A program made the translations under genes and the position numbers. Below are positions 11,168 through 24,299 of a DNA stretch of 64,000 nt, piece after piece. Under the pieces are notes generated by a model. The model did no database searches. It was not told where the DNA came from and was given only the letters and a program-made list of their open reading frames with translations. Within the stretch, counting starts at the first letter, position 1; each line of letters begins with the position of its first letter. The stretch spans positions 7,006,001-7,070,000 of the forward strand of contig CM114273.1 of assembly GCA_050084515.1 (NCBI GenBank), given 5' to 3'. Source of the stretch: Blasia pusilla. Lineage: Eukaryota > Marchantiophyta > Marchantiopsida > Blasiales.

Positions 11168-12574
11168 ATAGGTGGCATCATCATAACCTCGGACAAAACC
11201 TTGGACAAAAAAATGCAGTAGGATCTCCTTGAGCTGCAACAGCAGCAAATAATTTGTTTTCTTCCCACAATGGACCCTTCTGTGAAGCACAAGCAGTTGG
11301 AAATTGGCCAGGGCTTCGCCCTTGTTGCAAACACTTCAACTCCCTATTTCTCCAATTCAAAAAATGAGGGAGAGAATGGAATTGGGGTCCAACAACCCCT
11401 CTCCCCCTCCCTCATCCTCTCCTTCCTAATCAACCGCCTTGATCAACCTTGGTTGATCGTACGGCTTAAAGTCGCTCTTGGGAGTGATATTAGGGCTCTC
11501 CCTGATCGTGAGGCCACAATCAAATCTACCCCATCCTAGGGCTCACAGACACCTTAGACCCTAAACCCTTGATTCTCCTAATCCAACCGTCCTAAAAATT
11601 CAAACACCAAGGAGGGTTTGGAGAATGATGAGGCCCATCTAGCTCTAAAAGCCAAACTTTCTTCCCTTATGGAAATTTTGGTACTTTCAACTGAATTCTT
11701 TCATATTTACCATTAGATCTCCCCCATTTTTTTATTTTTTAGCAAACATTTTTTTTTCATGAAGTGAATGGTTCAGATCTTCATTTTCATGTAGCACTTT
11801 CAAAATAAAAATATCAAAATATATATCATGTTTGGTTTTTAATTCCATCCTCAAAAATTAAAAAACCCTAAAACTTTTTGGATTACTTTTAAATCTTACA
11901 ACACATGTCCACAAAAATTTGAAGGACTAGAAAATGAGTATAGAGAAAGTTGTGCTCTCCGGAACATGAACGTGCAACTCCCTTGTTGGAGGGGATGGAA
12001 CATATTATTGGACCGTTGGATTTAAATGAAACGTTTTATGGATGTGAAATATCCCACTAGAAATTATGTGAATGGTTCAGATCATTAAATTTGGCTTTAA
12101 TAAAGCCTCTAAAAGTTTTCTTAGGGTTTTAGGGTTTGGAATTTTAACTTGGTTTTGAAAGATCATTTGACTTTGAAAACAATCCATCATTCTGAAGATG
12201 TAGAGATACATATTCTGAAAAAGTTTCAGATTTTTTTGAGATCTTATGATAAGGGTTGTCTACATGACCTCACCCAAAGTTTATTTGTATTTTTTATGTT
12301 TTTCAAGAAGGTTTTTTTTTTCTTTGGGACTTTTAAGATATACATTTTTATTGAATGCATATCTTAAATAAAATTTTTTTATGAATTTGCTAACTTGTAC
12401 CCCTTTCTTTTTTCTACTTGGATTTTAGAGTGTGTCACCCCTTACCAGTGCAAATTTGGGGAAAAAAAACCCTATCTTAGCGGTCAGTACTTCCAAAATT
12501 TGGCCATTTTTTACTAAAAGTGCCCCTATCTTTGCTCGCACAAGGGCAAGTAATCCAATGAAGAGCAAAGTCCC
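11168..12574. other. Intergenic, no gene recognised
   Basis: Low-complexity plant intergenic sequence with T and A runs. The open stretch at 11,270-11,539 (+) has no recognisable domain. Plant-telomere-like CCCTAAA occurs singly near 11,570 and is not an array. Confidence 0.4.
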
Positions 12575-13178
12575 CGAGTCTGGAGTTAGGGAAATCTAAC
12601 TACTAGTTAGGGGGGTCATTGTGTGGTCTCGATATATCTGCGAGAGTATATTTTGTTTATGAGTGGATCGACCCGTGTTGGGAATATTGGTGTTGGATAG
12701 TGTGTAGATGTGACCAGAAATGAGGATTGTGTAGCAATGTGTATGCGCACGACAACAGTCACATCTTAGTCAGCCGACAAGTAGAGTTCTACTATATTGA
12801 CGACATAGGGGGTCAATGGGATGTTTGGGAAAAACTTTGTCTTAAGATGTCGGATAAGATTGACGGCACGTTCGTTATGTAAGGAACATCTTTTCTAAAA
12901 ATTTCCCTATTTTGGACTTTGTCAGCTATGTGGCATGTTGATCGAGTCAAAGTTTAATTGATAGCCTATGCACGCAGGTTATCGTTTGGAGGCTTTTCTG
13001 GGGGGAAGAGCCTTTTAACTCTTCCCAAGGCTAGAAGAGAGGGAGAGATGGCTTTCCCAAGCCATCTTTCTCATGTTGGACCTTAAGAGCACCTCTCTTG
13101 CTTAGTGTGTAGTAGGAACTAGGGTGCCAGGGTCCGGATTCCCTCATAGCAGAGGATGGATGTGGCTCGATATACTCT
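12575..13178 (+). mobile_element. Ty3/gypsy remnant H: 3' internal end, polypurine tract, tail and truncated repeat body
   Basis: The sequence TCTGGAGTTAGGG...TAGTTAGGGGGG at 12,582-12,615 matches the 3' internal end and polypurine tract of elements A and B. It is followed by a tail copy (about 12,619-12,754, ending TATGCGCACGACA), then by the repeat body (AGTCACATCTTAG at about 12,756), which stops near 13,178. This shows the polypurine tract - tail - body order in a subfamily different from A and B. A hairpin (GATGGCTT/AAGCCATC) lies at 13,047-13,066. Confidence 0.7.
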
Positions 13179-14763
13179 CTAAAAACTTTTTCCATATCAT
13201 TTAGATACTTTTAGGAAATAGATGATATTAGATTATACCAAATAAGATTCTCTAGTTACATGTAGTTATATTTTACGATTCTAGGATTCTAGTTGTAAGT
13301 GACTTAGTGCTTAAATGATCATGTTCCATGTAGTGAGGTGACAATGGGGGCACTCCCCTTTAACCAAAAAACAATAAGGATGGAAACATCACCAAAGACC
13401 CAAATTTGTGTATTGATGGAGATGAGCCATGTCACAACCAACACTAAGATCTCACAATTTTATAACATCACAACTATTCAACACATTTAGTAGCTTATGT
13501 TCAAAGCTCCAATTTTGTTGCACTTGTAAGTAATTTGTATTGGGGATCCCAATAAGATAAGGCATATAGTGTGATAAAAAAGTTTTGGTTGATGCTTTAA
13601 AGTACCAAACCAAAACTTTATACAATCAACACTCAATCTATTTGAGTCCTCCTTGTCTCATATTTGATCTTCTTCTCATCTCATAGGTTATCTTCCTCTT
13701 TCTCCATCCATCCAAATTTTTCATATTATCCAACCAAGACACATGGTGTATGATCCCAAGGCTAGCATAGACTATGGTGAAAGGCAATGGTTTATACTTG
13801 GAGGCTCAACACAATACGATAACCTTGTATGGTCATTAATCACTTGATATGAGAGTCTCTTTCATCTCATGTAGTATCTTCTTCCTCTCTCTCCATCCAT
13901 CCCAACAATAAATAAATAAAAATATGTTAATATTGCTAAGTTGGTAACGCTAGAATATATCTTAAACATATTCACAAGGATCTTATAATTTTTTCCACAT
14001 AGCTCTCAGTGATAACATAGATGCCATCATATAGGTAAATCGATGCTCAACGACTTCTAAATTTCTGACTTAGACTCTAGCAATGAAAGACTCCACAACG
14101 AGCCAAAATATATCATCAAATAGTAGCCGAATCCCAATAAACAATAATTCCATCATGAAACCAATCTTCACAAGTGAATGTGAAGGATTGAAATTTTCCA
14201 TTTAGAGGTGGAAAAGACACTAACATAGAAAGTTCTTGTTGCATATGAACCATTCAAAATAAAAAGTCAATTGCAAAAAAATTCTACCAATCCTATCAAC
14301 TTCAAGTATTTCCAATCACCCCCAAATCCAACATATTCTTTAGCAACAATTAGTGGGGTTACAAAGGAGGATGAGAATAATATAATTTGGTCCATTCAAA
14401 AGAAATTGTGCACTAGAGAAGGCTAGCTTTCCTTCATGCCATACTAATCCTAAAGTCATTTATAATGCAATGACACATCATAGAATAAATTCAAATTGTC
14501 TTGGAGAGACAATTGTAAGAGATAACATGGGCAACATCAAATAAGCCCTCCCAGGAGACTTGGGAGAAGTACTCCAATTTAAGTTTAAGAAGAGGAAATG
14601 AAACATTGCTATACCAAAAAAAATAGGAATCTTGACTTGCCTTGGATTTGAAGCTTCCCACTAGTCGTATCATTCAATCACATACCCCTTGGGAACAAGA
14701 AAACTCCAACACCTTCAAAGATTGTGATTAGGACACACATGCCATGATAGAGATTGTGAAAGG
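13179..14763. other. AT-rich intergenic, no gene recognised
   Basis: AT-rich sequence with short runs of similarity to itself (the phrase CTTCCTCTTTCTCCATCCATCC at about 13,690-13,711 recurs in altered form near 13,885). Open frames do not exceed about 60 codons and show no domain. Confidence 0.4.
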
Positions 14764-15309
14764 TGTCACATCTTAGTTAATTGATAGGTAGAGTTCTACT
14801 ATGGCAACGGAGTAGAGGGTCGAAGGCCGTTTAGAAGATAACTAACATAACTTTATCTTGAGCTTTTTTTATGAGAATGGAGATAGCTCTCTTGCTATTT
14901 TTTGGATAAGTGATTTGTTCATTGCATCAACGATCATCCAATGACATGTGTACACAGGTTATTGTTGAGAGGAATATTTTTAGGGGGAGGTTTTTTTTTC
15001 TTCTTCCTAAGGTAAGGGTATAAGAGAGGGAGAGATGGCTTTCTCAAGCCATCTTTCTCATATTGAGCCTTTGGTGCACCTTTCTTGTGTGGGTATGATA
15101 AGAACTAGAGTGTTAGAGTCCGGATTCCCTCTTGGAAGAGGGGGGATGTGGCTCAATATGCCAGTGTAGATTCGAGAGTGGATGGAAGCCGATTGTGTGG
15201 TCTTAGTATACATGTCTGAGTATTTTCTGTGTGCATGGATCAGCCTGTGTATTAGAAAGATTGGTGTTGTATGTTTTTTATTGTGTAGATGTGACTAGTG
15301 ATACGCACA
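14764..15309 (+). mobile_element. Ty3/gypsy terminal repeat copy I (second subfamily), body plus tail
   Basis: It starts TGTCACATCTTAG at 14,764 and contains the GATGGCTT/AAGCCATC hairpin at 15,034-15,053. It also has the phrase GTCCGGATTCCCTC shared with copies at 10.6 kb and 13.1 kb, and a degenerate tail ending near GATACGCACA at about 15,309. It is a solo or truncated repeat, with no internal coding region attached on this strand. Confidence 0.65.
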
Positions 15310-15429
15310 TGGAAAATGAGCGGCACAATCCAAAGTTGAGACCCTCACTCTTGACCCTTGAACTTCCATTTATAAAAACTTTAATTTCCTCAACTAAGAA
15401 GTGGCTTTTATCTTTTATAAAATCCAACT

Positions 15430-15715
15430 TCAAATACTCAAGAATAAGCGAAACTCACATATAAAGTTCATCCATGAGCTTTGGAGTGGAGCCTCAATCT
15501 TGGGTACATATCTATAGGAAAAATCATGGTAATAGTTCATGGGCGTCCCCTCTATGTGACGGAACCTTCCGTTCCATGTTGTGAACGGGTTGAACTCTCT
15601 AGAGTTCTTAGCCTTATGTGAATCACACCAACTCCTAAACTCCCCAATAAAGTCGTATAACTCTATAGCCCCCAAAAACCTACGTGGTCCTCTACCTCGT
15701 CGTCCATCTCATACG
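15430..15715 (-). pseudogene. Gag start of element F
   Basis: The translation includes GAIELYDFIGEFRSWCDS, then SREFNPFTTWNGRFRHIEG, closely matching Gag of element B. It is followed by out-of-frame sequence and ends near 15,430 without reaching the zinc knuckles. No intact start codon region is retained. Confidence 0.7.
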
Positions 15716-17605
15716 CCCAAACAGTAGGATCCAGTCCAATACCCAAAATTCCCTCACACGTGCGGGGCAAAAGATCACAATGGGTAACTTGAACAATGTC
15801 GATATCGCTCCTCAGTAATTGCAAACCTTGGCATACCCTAACTCAGTGAAGAAGACAAACTCACCCAGTTAGCAAGTTGTACTCCCTTGGTGTTAACAAT
15901 ATTCAAACCCCCTCAATGTACGATGTAGGTACTGCGATACCCTGCGATATTTCCGGCATAAAATGGCTACAAGGGCACGGAACTCGCTGATGGGATGCAA
16001 CACCTAGCGGCATCCCCTGCTCTATTAGTAATATACGCTTTGCTCCTCATTGATGATGAGGCTCCGCAATTGAGATAGTGCGATATGGCCACAAGCGGCA
16101 CGACGTGGCCATCAGGGACGTGTTGTGGCTACAAACTCCATGGCATGGTACTTGATTGTCGGAAAATGGCTACCAATCACTATGTATAGCAAAAAAAACT
16201 CAAAACTCAACCCCATCCGTCAACGACACTCGGGTAGCGATGGGCGGTAGTTGATAATTGTCAAATACACGACATTGGTTGAATGGTAGATGATCGGTGG
16301 AGATGAATAGTAATTATGTCATGTCACTATGGTAAACCTCGCTCTATTTTAAAATTTTTCAAAATTCAAGGCCTTTTTTCTTTTTTCAAGGGTCAACTCA
16401 CTAAAATTATCTCACATTTGATTTATACACCACTAAGCCCCATAAATCTTGGATCAACATCCATTAAATAAAATTTCCACTTGATAACACCCTCAGATTC
16501 CGTTTTCTCCTTTCCTATTGACTAGAATAAAATAAATTTTTAAACCTTTTTTCTACCTCTCAACTAAGAATTTTTCCAAAAACATTCAAAATTGCTCGTT
16601 TCTTCACAAGTTGGCTATGGCAGCCCATGGAAACAATCACAACTTTGTGTTCACATGTCAATTGTGCACCATTCCTTTGACACTGTGCACAACTTCTCAA
16701 TCTATGACGTCATCTAATCGGTTTTCTTATTTGACCTTCCATCAAAAACTGGAAATGATTGTCGTGCAGCCCACGGCCTCCTCTCCTAAGAAACATTTGG
16801 CAGCGCTTCCGCCCTGATTTCTCCCATTAAAAAATTGATAAATGTGCAAACTAAATCCAGCAAGCTACAAGATGCTCTCGAGAGCACCAGCATAGAGAAT
16901 CCTGTCCCCATACTCAAACCCTATAAAAAAAATTGAGCAGGGCTTTTGCACGTCACTCTCCTGTACAAAAATATGCAGAACAAAGCACACAAACGAGCGG
17001 TTGTTGCTCCCATGAGCTACTGAATGGGGAACAAAGTCCCCAACCTACAAATACATTGAGAAAAGAGCGAGCTCTCACATTTTACAGGTCTCAATCTCTC
17101 ATTCTTTCTTTGTAAATCAAATATCTCAACAAGTGCATATAAATCCATCTCTTTGTCTCATGTCAAACCAAATATACTCTTGTAATGAGAGGCTTGGGTT
17201 ACTCAGAAGGCAAGAAAGACCATTGCTCTGCCATCTCATGCCAAGAGGTTTAACAAAGAGAGAATGACCTCTAAATTTCTCTCTTTCTTTGGCTATACCC
17301 CCTTCCCTCTCCCAAGCTCTCTTCATGTTAACTTATGCTCATAGGTCACTTCCTTGGCTCTTGACCTGCTATAGGGGGTCAAGTGCCACTTCCTAAAGTG
17401 TAAATTCAACTCTACTCATAATAGTAACTTGCCCAAAATTGTAAGTCTCTCTATATGCTCCAACTGAGCCGAAATGAAGGGGAAACCTACTCTTTCAATT
17501 TACCCGAGGCCTTAGTAGATCATCCTCGACCTCCTAAGACTGTACTCCAATATCCTCAAAAGTGCTCCACTCTAACCTCGTCGATTCATCCTAAAAGACG
17601 TGACA
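15430..17605 (-). mobile_element. Ty3/gypsy element F, 5' fragment: terminal repeat body, leader, start of gag
   Basis: Read on the minus strand, it begins TGTCACGTCTTTTAGGAT at 17,605. The repeat body runs to about 17,111 and is followed by AAAGAAAGAATGAGAG, as in the 5' end of element B (AAAGAGAGAATGAGAG). A long leader follows, with phrases shared with B such as GAGGAGCGA..CGACAT and GGTTACCCAT. Gag at 15,430-15,715 reads WAYEMDD and, further on, IELYDFIGEFRSWCDSHKA. The element is cut off inside gag. No tail segment follows its repeat body, as in B. Confidence 0.75.
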
Positions 17606-20600
17606 AGGAAGTTGATGTAGATTAAGAGAGGATAAGGTGCTTCTAGATGGTTGTGTGATAGGATATCTTGTCTATAATGGCCTTCATAGATTAATCTTTA
17701 TATGATATCCTAATTATTAAATCAAAAGCTCTTGAGTTAGAAAGAAACAAAAAATATTATCTCCTCCTAGACTCCTTTTGAGTGACATAACACTCATTTC
17801 TAGGCAATAAGTAGATGAAGTTACAAAAGCATGTGATTTCATTCATAACACATGGAGCATCGGAATTTTTCTAGTGTGATATTGGTTTGTTAGTATGTGA
17901 TCATTTGAAGTGAGAAGAAATCAGAAATCCTCACATCAGAGACTCTTAATAGTCGATTGGGAAAGAGGTAGCAACTTAATAGAGATGTATGCGGAAAAAT
18001 TGATAAATTTCCATTGAGTGAAAAATGGAAAACATAGAGATGCAACTTAAACAAAGGTGGAAATAACAATGCAGGTGTGCTCTATACCTCGATGGCCATA
18101 GTCCAAACACATCTCTTACACAACATGTTCAGGACTACAAAACCATTCTAATAGCAACACAATGACTTTGAGGGTGCATGATCTAGAAGTAGCAAGACAT
18201 GCTGATGAGAATCAACAATATTCACCAAGAATACCCAATTATTGATAAAAGAGCCAATACAAGAAAACCGTTCTAACAAAAACGCGATGACTTTGCTAGT
18301 ATATGATCTAGAATTGGCAGGACATCCGGATGAGAATCAACAACTTTGGCCAAACAAGCATCAATTGTTGATACAAGAGCCATCAACAAGCTCACAAAGT
18401 TGAACACAAAAAGCTCGAAAACCACCATATGGTGCCTCAGATACAAAGATTGGCTGACCAATTTTTACAAACGAGATGCTTCCACAGTAGTAAATATAGA
18501 AAGACCACCCTAGTCTTTTCAAACTCAACACTTCCACAAGAGAGCCAACCTAATAACAACAACATCGTAGCGTGAGCGATGTCAAAAGTATAACATTGAA
18601 AGAGAAGAGGCAGGGCAAATTAGTGTGATAGCCTTTGTCAAATGGAGAGGCATTGTTCATTCAAGGAGCATGTGATCGAGATACCACAACCAAGCTACGT
18701 GAGGTTTAACAACTTTTGTCGACCAAATAGATGTTTTTGATGAAGAAAAATGTACTAAATCCATAGTATACAAACTGCAATAGGAGTGAGGAAGAACCAG
18801 AAAGGAAGCAACAACCATTCCAAGATGTTATCATCATTATGGCACACTCTACAACAAAGAGAGGAGAACATGGAGAAAAAAGTATAACACGATAGTATAT
18901 GGCAAAATCCTTCATTGGGACTGAATGTTTTCTAGGAAGGCTCATAGGATTCTGTTGGTTGGGCCAATTTCAGTGCATATCGATCATGGAAAATTTCCTT
19001 CACAATGAAATTGAAGCGAGATATCACATGAGGAGCTCTTGTTTACTACATGTGTCGTTAGTTTCCTATCTACGTTGCACGGCATGTGGAACCACTCTTG
19101 GAAATTGGGAAAAAAAAAAAGACCGGATAGGAAAGGGATTCCACATTTTAAAAATTTAAGTACAAAGAGAAGAAGGCAACGAGGGAAAGGAAACGATGGA
19201 AAGATAAAGAGAGGAATAATAAAGAACTCGCTTTGTGTGTGGAGTTTCAATGCTCTTGAGAGTAGCCTTGGATGCAATGGTGGCCTCATCGATAGTGAAT
19301 AAGGGCATTAGTAAGCCCTAAACTTCATGCAAGTTATTGCTAAAATTGGACTTGAGTACACTTAACACATACAAACATTGCTTACTCTGAATTTAGCCGT
19401 TGTGTCATCAAAGGCACTCAAACATAACTTAAATAACTAAAGAGAAACTCTTAACCACCGACTCCTAACTAGCTCCTCATAATGGATGAGTAGTAAGTAG
19501 TTAGAAATTATCACATGGCTATAGTAAGGGCAGTAATTAGCTGTGTTTTTAACTAGGGAGATTATGCTTCTATCCATTTACTTCCCAATAGATATTGTAG
19601 GGTACATTGCCCTAAACTTGCTTGTATGCCATTTGTAATTGTTGTTCTACTTACAACTTCAAATTATATTTCAAGCTTGTGCAAAAGGGGTCGCAATCAT
19701 TCGACCTAAAAGTTGGCGAAACAGATTTATTTCAAGGTGGTGGAAATCACCAACTTGGGAAAACAACTAGTTTAAGGCTTATGTTAGCCAATATTCATAC
19801 TGCCTAAAAATTCCAAACAAATTTCTTGTTGCCCGTGTTATTAAAATATTTTCTTGTTGCCTTGGTGGCACATGTCAATAAGAAAAGTGTGCAAATCAAG
19901 AAACCATCCTAGCTTAATATTATAGGTTTCTCATATTCTTCGATGTAATCTGTACTTACATAAGAAAGCTGTTTTTTATTTGCTTGAAATGTTCGCACTT
20001 GGCTCTTGGTGCATAAAATAAAGTCTGCTACCCCTGCAAAGCACGGTCAACCCCTTACTATTTGTTCGTAAAATATTTTGGCCTAAGACTGGAGTTGGAT
20101 TAGAATCTTCACATTGTCATCAATGGTGGTGATCTCCTCCAACTTGATCTTTGTTTCTCATCAAGTACTTGCCGAGGTGTTACCTGCAGTAGGATGGAAC
20201 AAAAACTGCCACTAGTTTAGAAGTAAATGCAAACGGAGTAGATTACAATCTAGGTTTGAAAGTGATCGACGGAGCAATGCAGAAGGTGTGCTTGAGTGGG
20301 AGAACCAAAGGTGAAAGGTAAGGCACTTAAATGTGGAGCACATTGTGAAGAAACTCAAACCCCTCGAATGCCTAGAAGATTTCGTCTCGTGTGGGTGAAA
20401 TGTAGGAATTCAATGAGTTTTCCGTTTTTAATGTGAAGAGATCGACTTGATGTGCTCCACATACTAGTGATGTGTCGTTCTCCTAGTTGGCACTAGAATT
20501 TTAAACCTTGAGTCATCTATTCAGGACTCCTTTCCTCATGAAAATCAGTTATGATATATATCCTATGATGATGTCACCTACGTGAAACTTGCAGCCTACG

Positions 20601-21103
20601 CCCACGGGTACGAACTCCCCTTCTTTAAGACATACTGCTGCACAAGGTTTCAGGATACAACCTGTTCTGTAAGAAGGATCCAAAACTTAGAACAAAGAAA
20701 TAGCTGAATTTTTTTACGTCTTAATTGAGATCTTCTGTGAAAATTCCAGGTATTCATTACCACACTCCTGCCCACAAACTACACGTAAGGATACGTGATT
20801 TACATGGACATGAAGGGATTGCTAAACAGCATAAAAATACAGAGAGATTGACAATAATGTCGAAGGTTCTCACTTGACAAACAAAAAAGATGTGATAAGA
20901 CACATTTTATGTTAGTCATGGAGTAAACCCGCTACATTCTGTACAGATTCATTGTAGAAGCCTTGGAAGCTAACTTCGATCCCCTACTCTGGGTTGTGTG
21001 GCGTAAGTTCCACCATGTACGTTCAGGTACATCAACCACAATTCCCTGATGTTCTATAAGACACGGCCTTGTAAAATCCTCTGAAGAAATCGTATGTCAA
21101 ATT
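17606..21103. other. AT-rich intergenic, no gene recognised
   Basis: No family-like open frame on either strand. It contains a tandem duplication at 18,139-18,388 (listed separately). The open stretches near 18,984-19,302 overlap each other on both strands and look like chance. Confidence 0.4.
18139..18388. repeat. Tandem duplication, two units of about 125 bp
   Basis: Unit 1 (18,139-18,263) and unit 2 (18,264-18,388) both start AAAACC(A/G)TTCTAA. They share ATGACTTTG, ATGATCTAGAA and GATGAGAATCAACAA in the same order, with many substitutions between them. Confidence 0.75.
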
Positions 21104-24100
21104 TTAAGCTGAACGCTTGGCTCTTTCAAACTGACTTTCATGACAGTAGGGCTCAAGCCAACCCTCATTAGGTGCCCTTGGTGATGACACGCCAGTTTTA
21201 GCCCCTATCAAATCACGAAGAACTTCAACCTTATTTTCACGTCCCAGCAGTGTGCCCTTCTTCTCAGCATCCCTTAACTTCTGTTTCAACCTCTGCTTTC
21301 TGTTGGAAGGACTTGTTGCTTCTTGACCTTTTGGTGGAGCGCCATGCGGACCCAAATATATAGTCTCAGGTTTTGCTTTCACCTGTTTAGCAGAGAAAAC
21401 AGTACACATCAGTGACTAAAACCAGTCAAAACCTCTGTGCAGAAGGTTTGGGTCAGAGCTAATATACTTCTACAGATGTGTTGCAAACAGGATTTCACAC
21501 TAAAACTAAATTGGACAAGCTTTGCCACATTTTTATTTCTACAGGTGATTATCAAGGTCACCAGGACCTGACTGAAATTGAACAGACGTACAACCTGTGC
21601 TATAATGACATACAACTATCTAAGTAACATGGGACAAAAACACAAATGTGGTCAACTCTGCATGTCTTTTCATGTTGTATTTACAAGACAAAAGAATTCA
21701 ATTTGCCTTTCTTAAAGGTAGGATCTGGGAAAGGAAAGGATGGGCTTCATTCCCAAATGGCAGTCAAAGTCGAGGATTTGCTAGTAGTTCAAACTGACAA
21801 ATCTCTGTGTGATCCATGGCACAGTCAAAAGGGAGTACTAGCAAAAGGGTCTTCATGAGACGACAAATGTCAAACAGAACTGAGTTAACGAGACGTTCAG
21901 GTTAATGATTATTTTTTATTTGCATAGGGCGTTCTGTCAGCACTAGGTAGAGCACACTCCATATTTCTATTGTGAAGAGTTCAAGAAGAAAACAGTTATT
22001 GAAGCTGACTTTGTTTTCCCTATCAAGTAACTGCCTCCATTCCTACAGAGGCCAAGTTCCCAATCCTGCATATTGAATGTCCTTCGCTTACGGAAGCTGA
22101 AGACACCAAATGTTACCTTGCAATTTACATGGAGTTTGCCATACAAAGATTTTGTCATCCGTAGTAACAGAAGAAGAGGAAAATTGACAGCCGACCGTGA
22201 GAAGTCCATGTCGGAGAGGCTTCCGAGGGATACAGACCCAAATCCACTCTCTTCTACCCAAGATCCAAGTGCACCTCCAGAAAAAAAAAACAGTTCCGTC
22301 CAGTAGCCACCTCAACCATACTCCCAGCCCTACTTTGTTTTCAAGCTTTTAAACAAGAGTTAATGAAGACACACCCGCTTTTGTAATCGAGGATCTGAAC
22401 ACCTTATTAACCTTGTTGGGCATTGTCCCTTGTAAATTATAGTTGAGATGGCTGATATTTTGGAGGTATCAACAAAATTCTAGATCCTTCACTACATTTA
22501 GCGACCCTTGCATCATTCTCAAACAAACACATTTTCTAATTGCATGAATGTACTCTGCCATAAGAATATTGCCACAGGTACTGCTCAAAACGTATATCCC
22601 ACACATACACATAACAGACGATCTTACTTTCTCAAAAGATGCCCGTGTGGACTTGTCTGATTCCGATTTCTCCTTGCGAGCAGTTTCTGGTTTCCCGGTA
22701 TTCAAGCTTGGTATTTCAAATCCATCTGCATCTGAAATGACAGTCAAAACACAGGTGAGGATTAGTAAACAATCCCGCAGCCGAAGAAACACCCTCCTTC
22801 ATACAGAAACTAATTTCTGAGTCCGTCAATTCGGATAAGAACGTCTTATCCAGCCATCAACCTCATAGAATCGTTTCAATTTCCACTGATCTTCAGAAGT
22901 TCCTAAGCGATGTGTAACTGGATAAACGGATTCCCCCGACGCACCAAACTTGTAAGAGAACCTCTTTGTGAAATATACACTGTTTGAACTCAGTTAAGAT
23001 CCATGTGGACACGATAACAACGTTGGGGCCAGGGATTCAATCTAACAGCGTCCAACACTTTGGGAAATGCCTTCTTCTGCTTACGATAGTGACAATCAGG
23101 ACGAGCTCCTTAAATTTGGACCTCCCCTAACTCCTGCTTGTAACAAAGTTTGATACGACCTACAACGGCGCACTGGTTTATCTGCCTAAATATTAGAGCT
23201 GGCACATGAGTCGAAATGTTTTCACGTCCAACCGAACCACTCTAATTCTTGTTTGTTTGGGTAATAATGAAACCGGAGCCTGAGCTCCTGTAGGATGCAC
23301 GTAATGGCAAGTTGTTCTCTCGAAACACAACGAGTACAATTGCAGGGAGACACCTCACCCTCTAGTACGTCAACCTCATCCCTACCCGCAAAACCTTTCG
23401 CTGAGACCTTTCGGAAAAGCTAGAGCCAAATGCCAAGAACGTCCCTATCTTTTTCCCTAACCACCGTCCAGTTCAGCTTTAAGATAAACCGAAACACGTC
23501 CCCAGGCCTTTCATTCGTAATCCCAACGTAAGCTATCTGCAATGTACCCTTTCGTGTAAAATGGAGCTACTTGGGACAGATACGACACCCAAGAGTATAC
23601 ATCGCGAGACTGATCCTTCTTCAAGGTCTAACGGAGTGTTCTTAAACAAGGTAGCATGCAACCGAACACTTGGCACCCCGTATTATTACTGTCTGACGCT
23701 TTGATGTGGACCCCAACATTATTCTCAAATCATGTACGAAAAATTTGCCATTATGGCCATTTTCACATTCAACAACGCTCAACGAGTATTGAAGCTATCA
23801 TTTTAGTCCTTAGTCCGTACTTGAAAGAAATCGGCCAAGATCGTAAGTGCAAGTACCCGGGGGGCAGGGAAAAAAAATCGAGGAAAACAACCCAGCGCTT
23901 GTACTGTGACTGTCAACGTATGCCAAGCAAGGAATAAAAACACGCAAATATTCAACAAGAATGCTATGCACAGATCCACAACCAGAAACTGAACAACGAT
24001 TTTAGTTCATCCACGACGTCTGTATTACACATCCGCTCTTGCTCATTCCACATCTCCATCCACGTTAAGAATACAAAGCCCGAAATGTTCGCTACATTCT

Positions 24101-24290
24101 TACAACCCTTCCCCGATGAATCAAAAAATTTCAACCATCGGAAATAAAATCCTCCGGACAGACATGCCACAAATCTCTGCCTCCCAAAACACACACTCCA
24201 AGACATTTTTGGCGACCAAAGATTGAGAATAAAACCCCATTCTTCTTCTTCTTCTTCAGTGTTTGAAGCGTTGGAGGACCTCGGATCCAT
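21104..24290 (-). CDS. Small conserved-looking plant protein of unknown function (3 exons, 145 residues)
   Basis: Exons on the minus strand: 24,290-24,236, 22,731-22,628 and 21,382-21,104 (stop TAA at 21,106-21,104). The joints keep frame: one base from exon 1 plus two from exon 2 make GAT, and exon 2 ends on a codon. The protein starts MDPRSSNASN, has an acidic EEEEEEW run, then DADGFEIPSLNTGK, and a basic C-terminal half with KPETIYLGPHGAPP, SNRKQRLKQKLRDAEKK and GRENKVEVLRDLIGAK. The style is that of a conserved plant nuclear or RNA-associated small protein, but I cannot name the family. Exon 2 and 3 splice sites are good (TTTCAG/ATG, AAA/GTAAG, AAACAG/GTG). The exon 1 donor (GGG/GTTTTA) is weak, so exon 1 is the least certain part. 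Confidence 0.6.
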
Positions 24291-24299
24291 TGCGGATCA

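Noticed and set aside
22826-22993. A 55-codon minus-strand open stretch that looks protein-like
   Set aside because: It has no start codon, unclear splice sites, and the flanking exons 1 and 2 join in phase without it; no family recognised.
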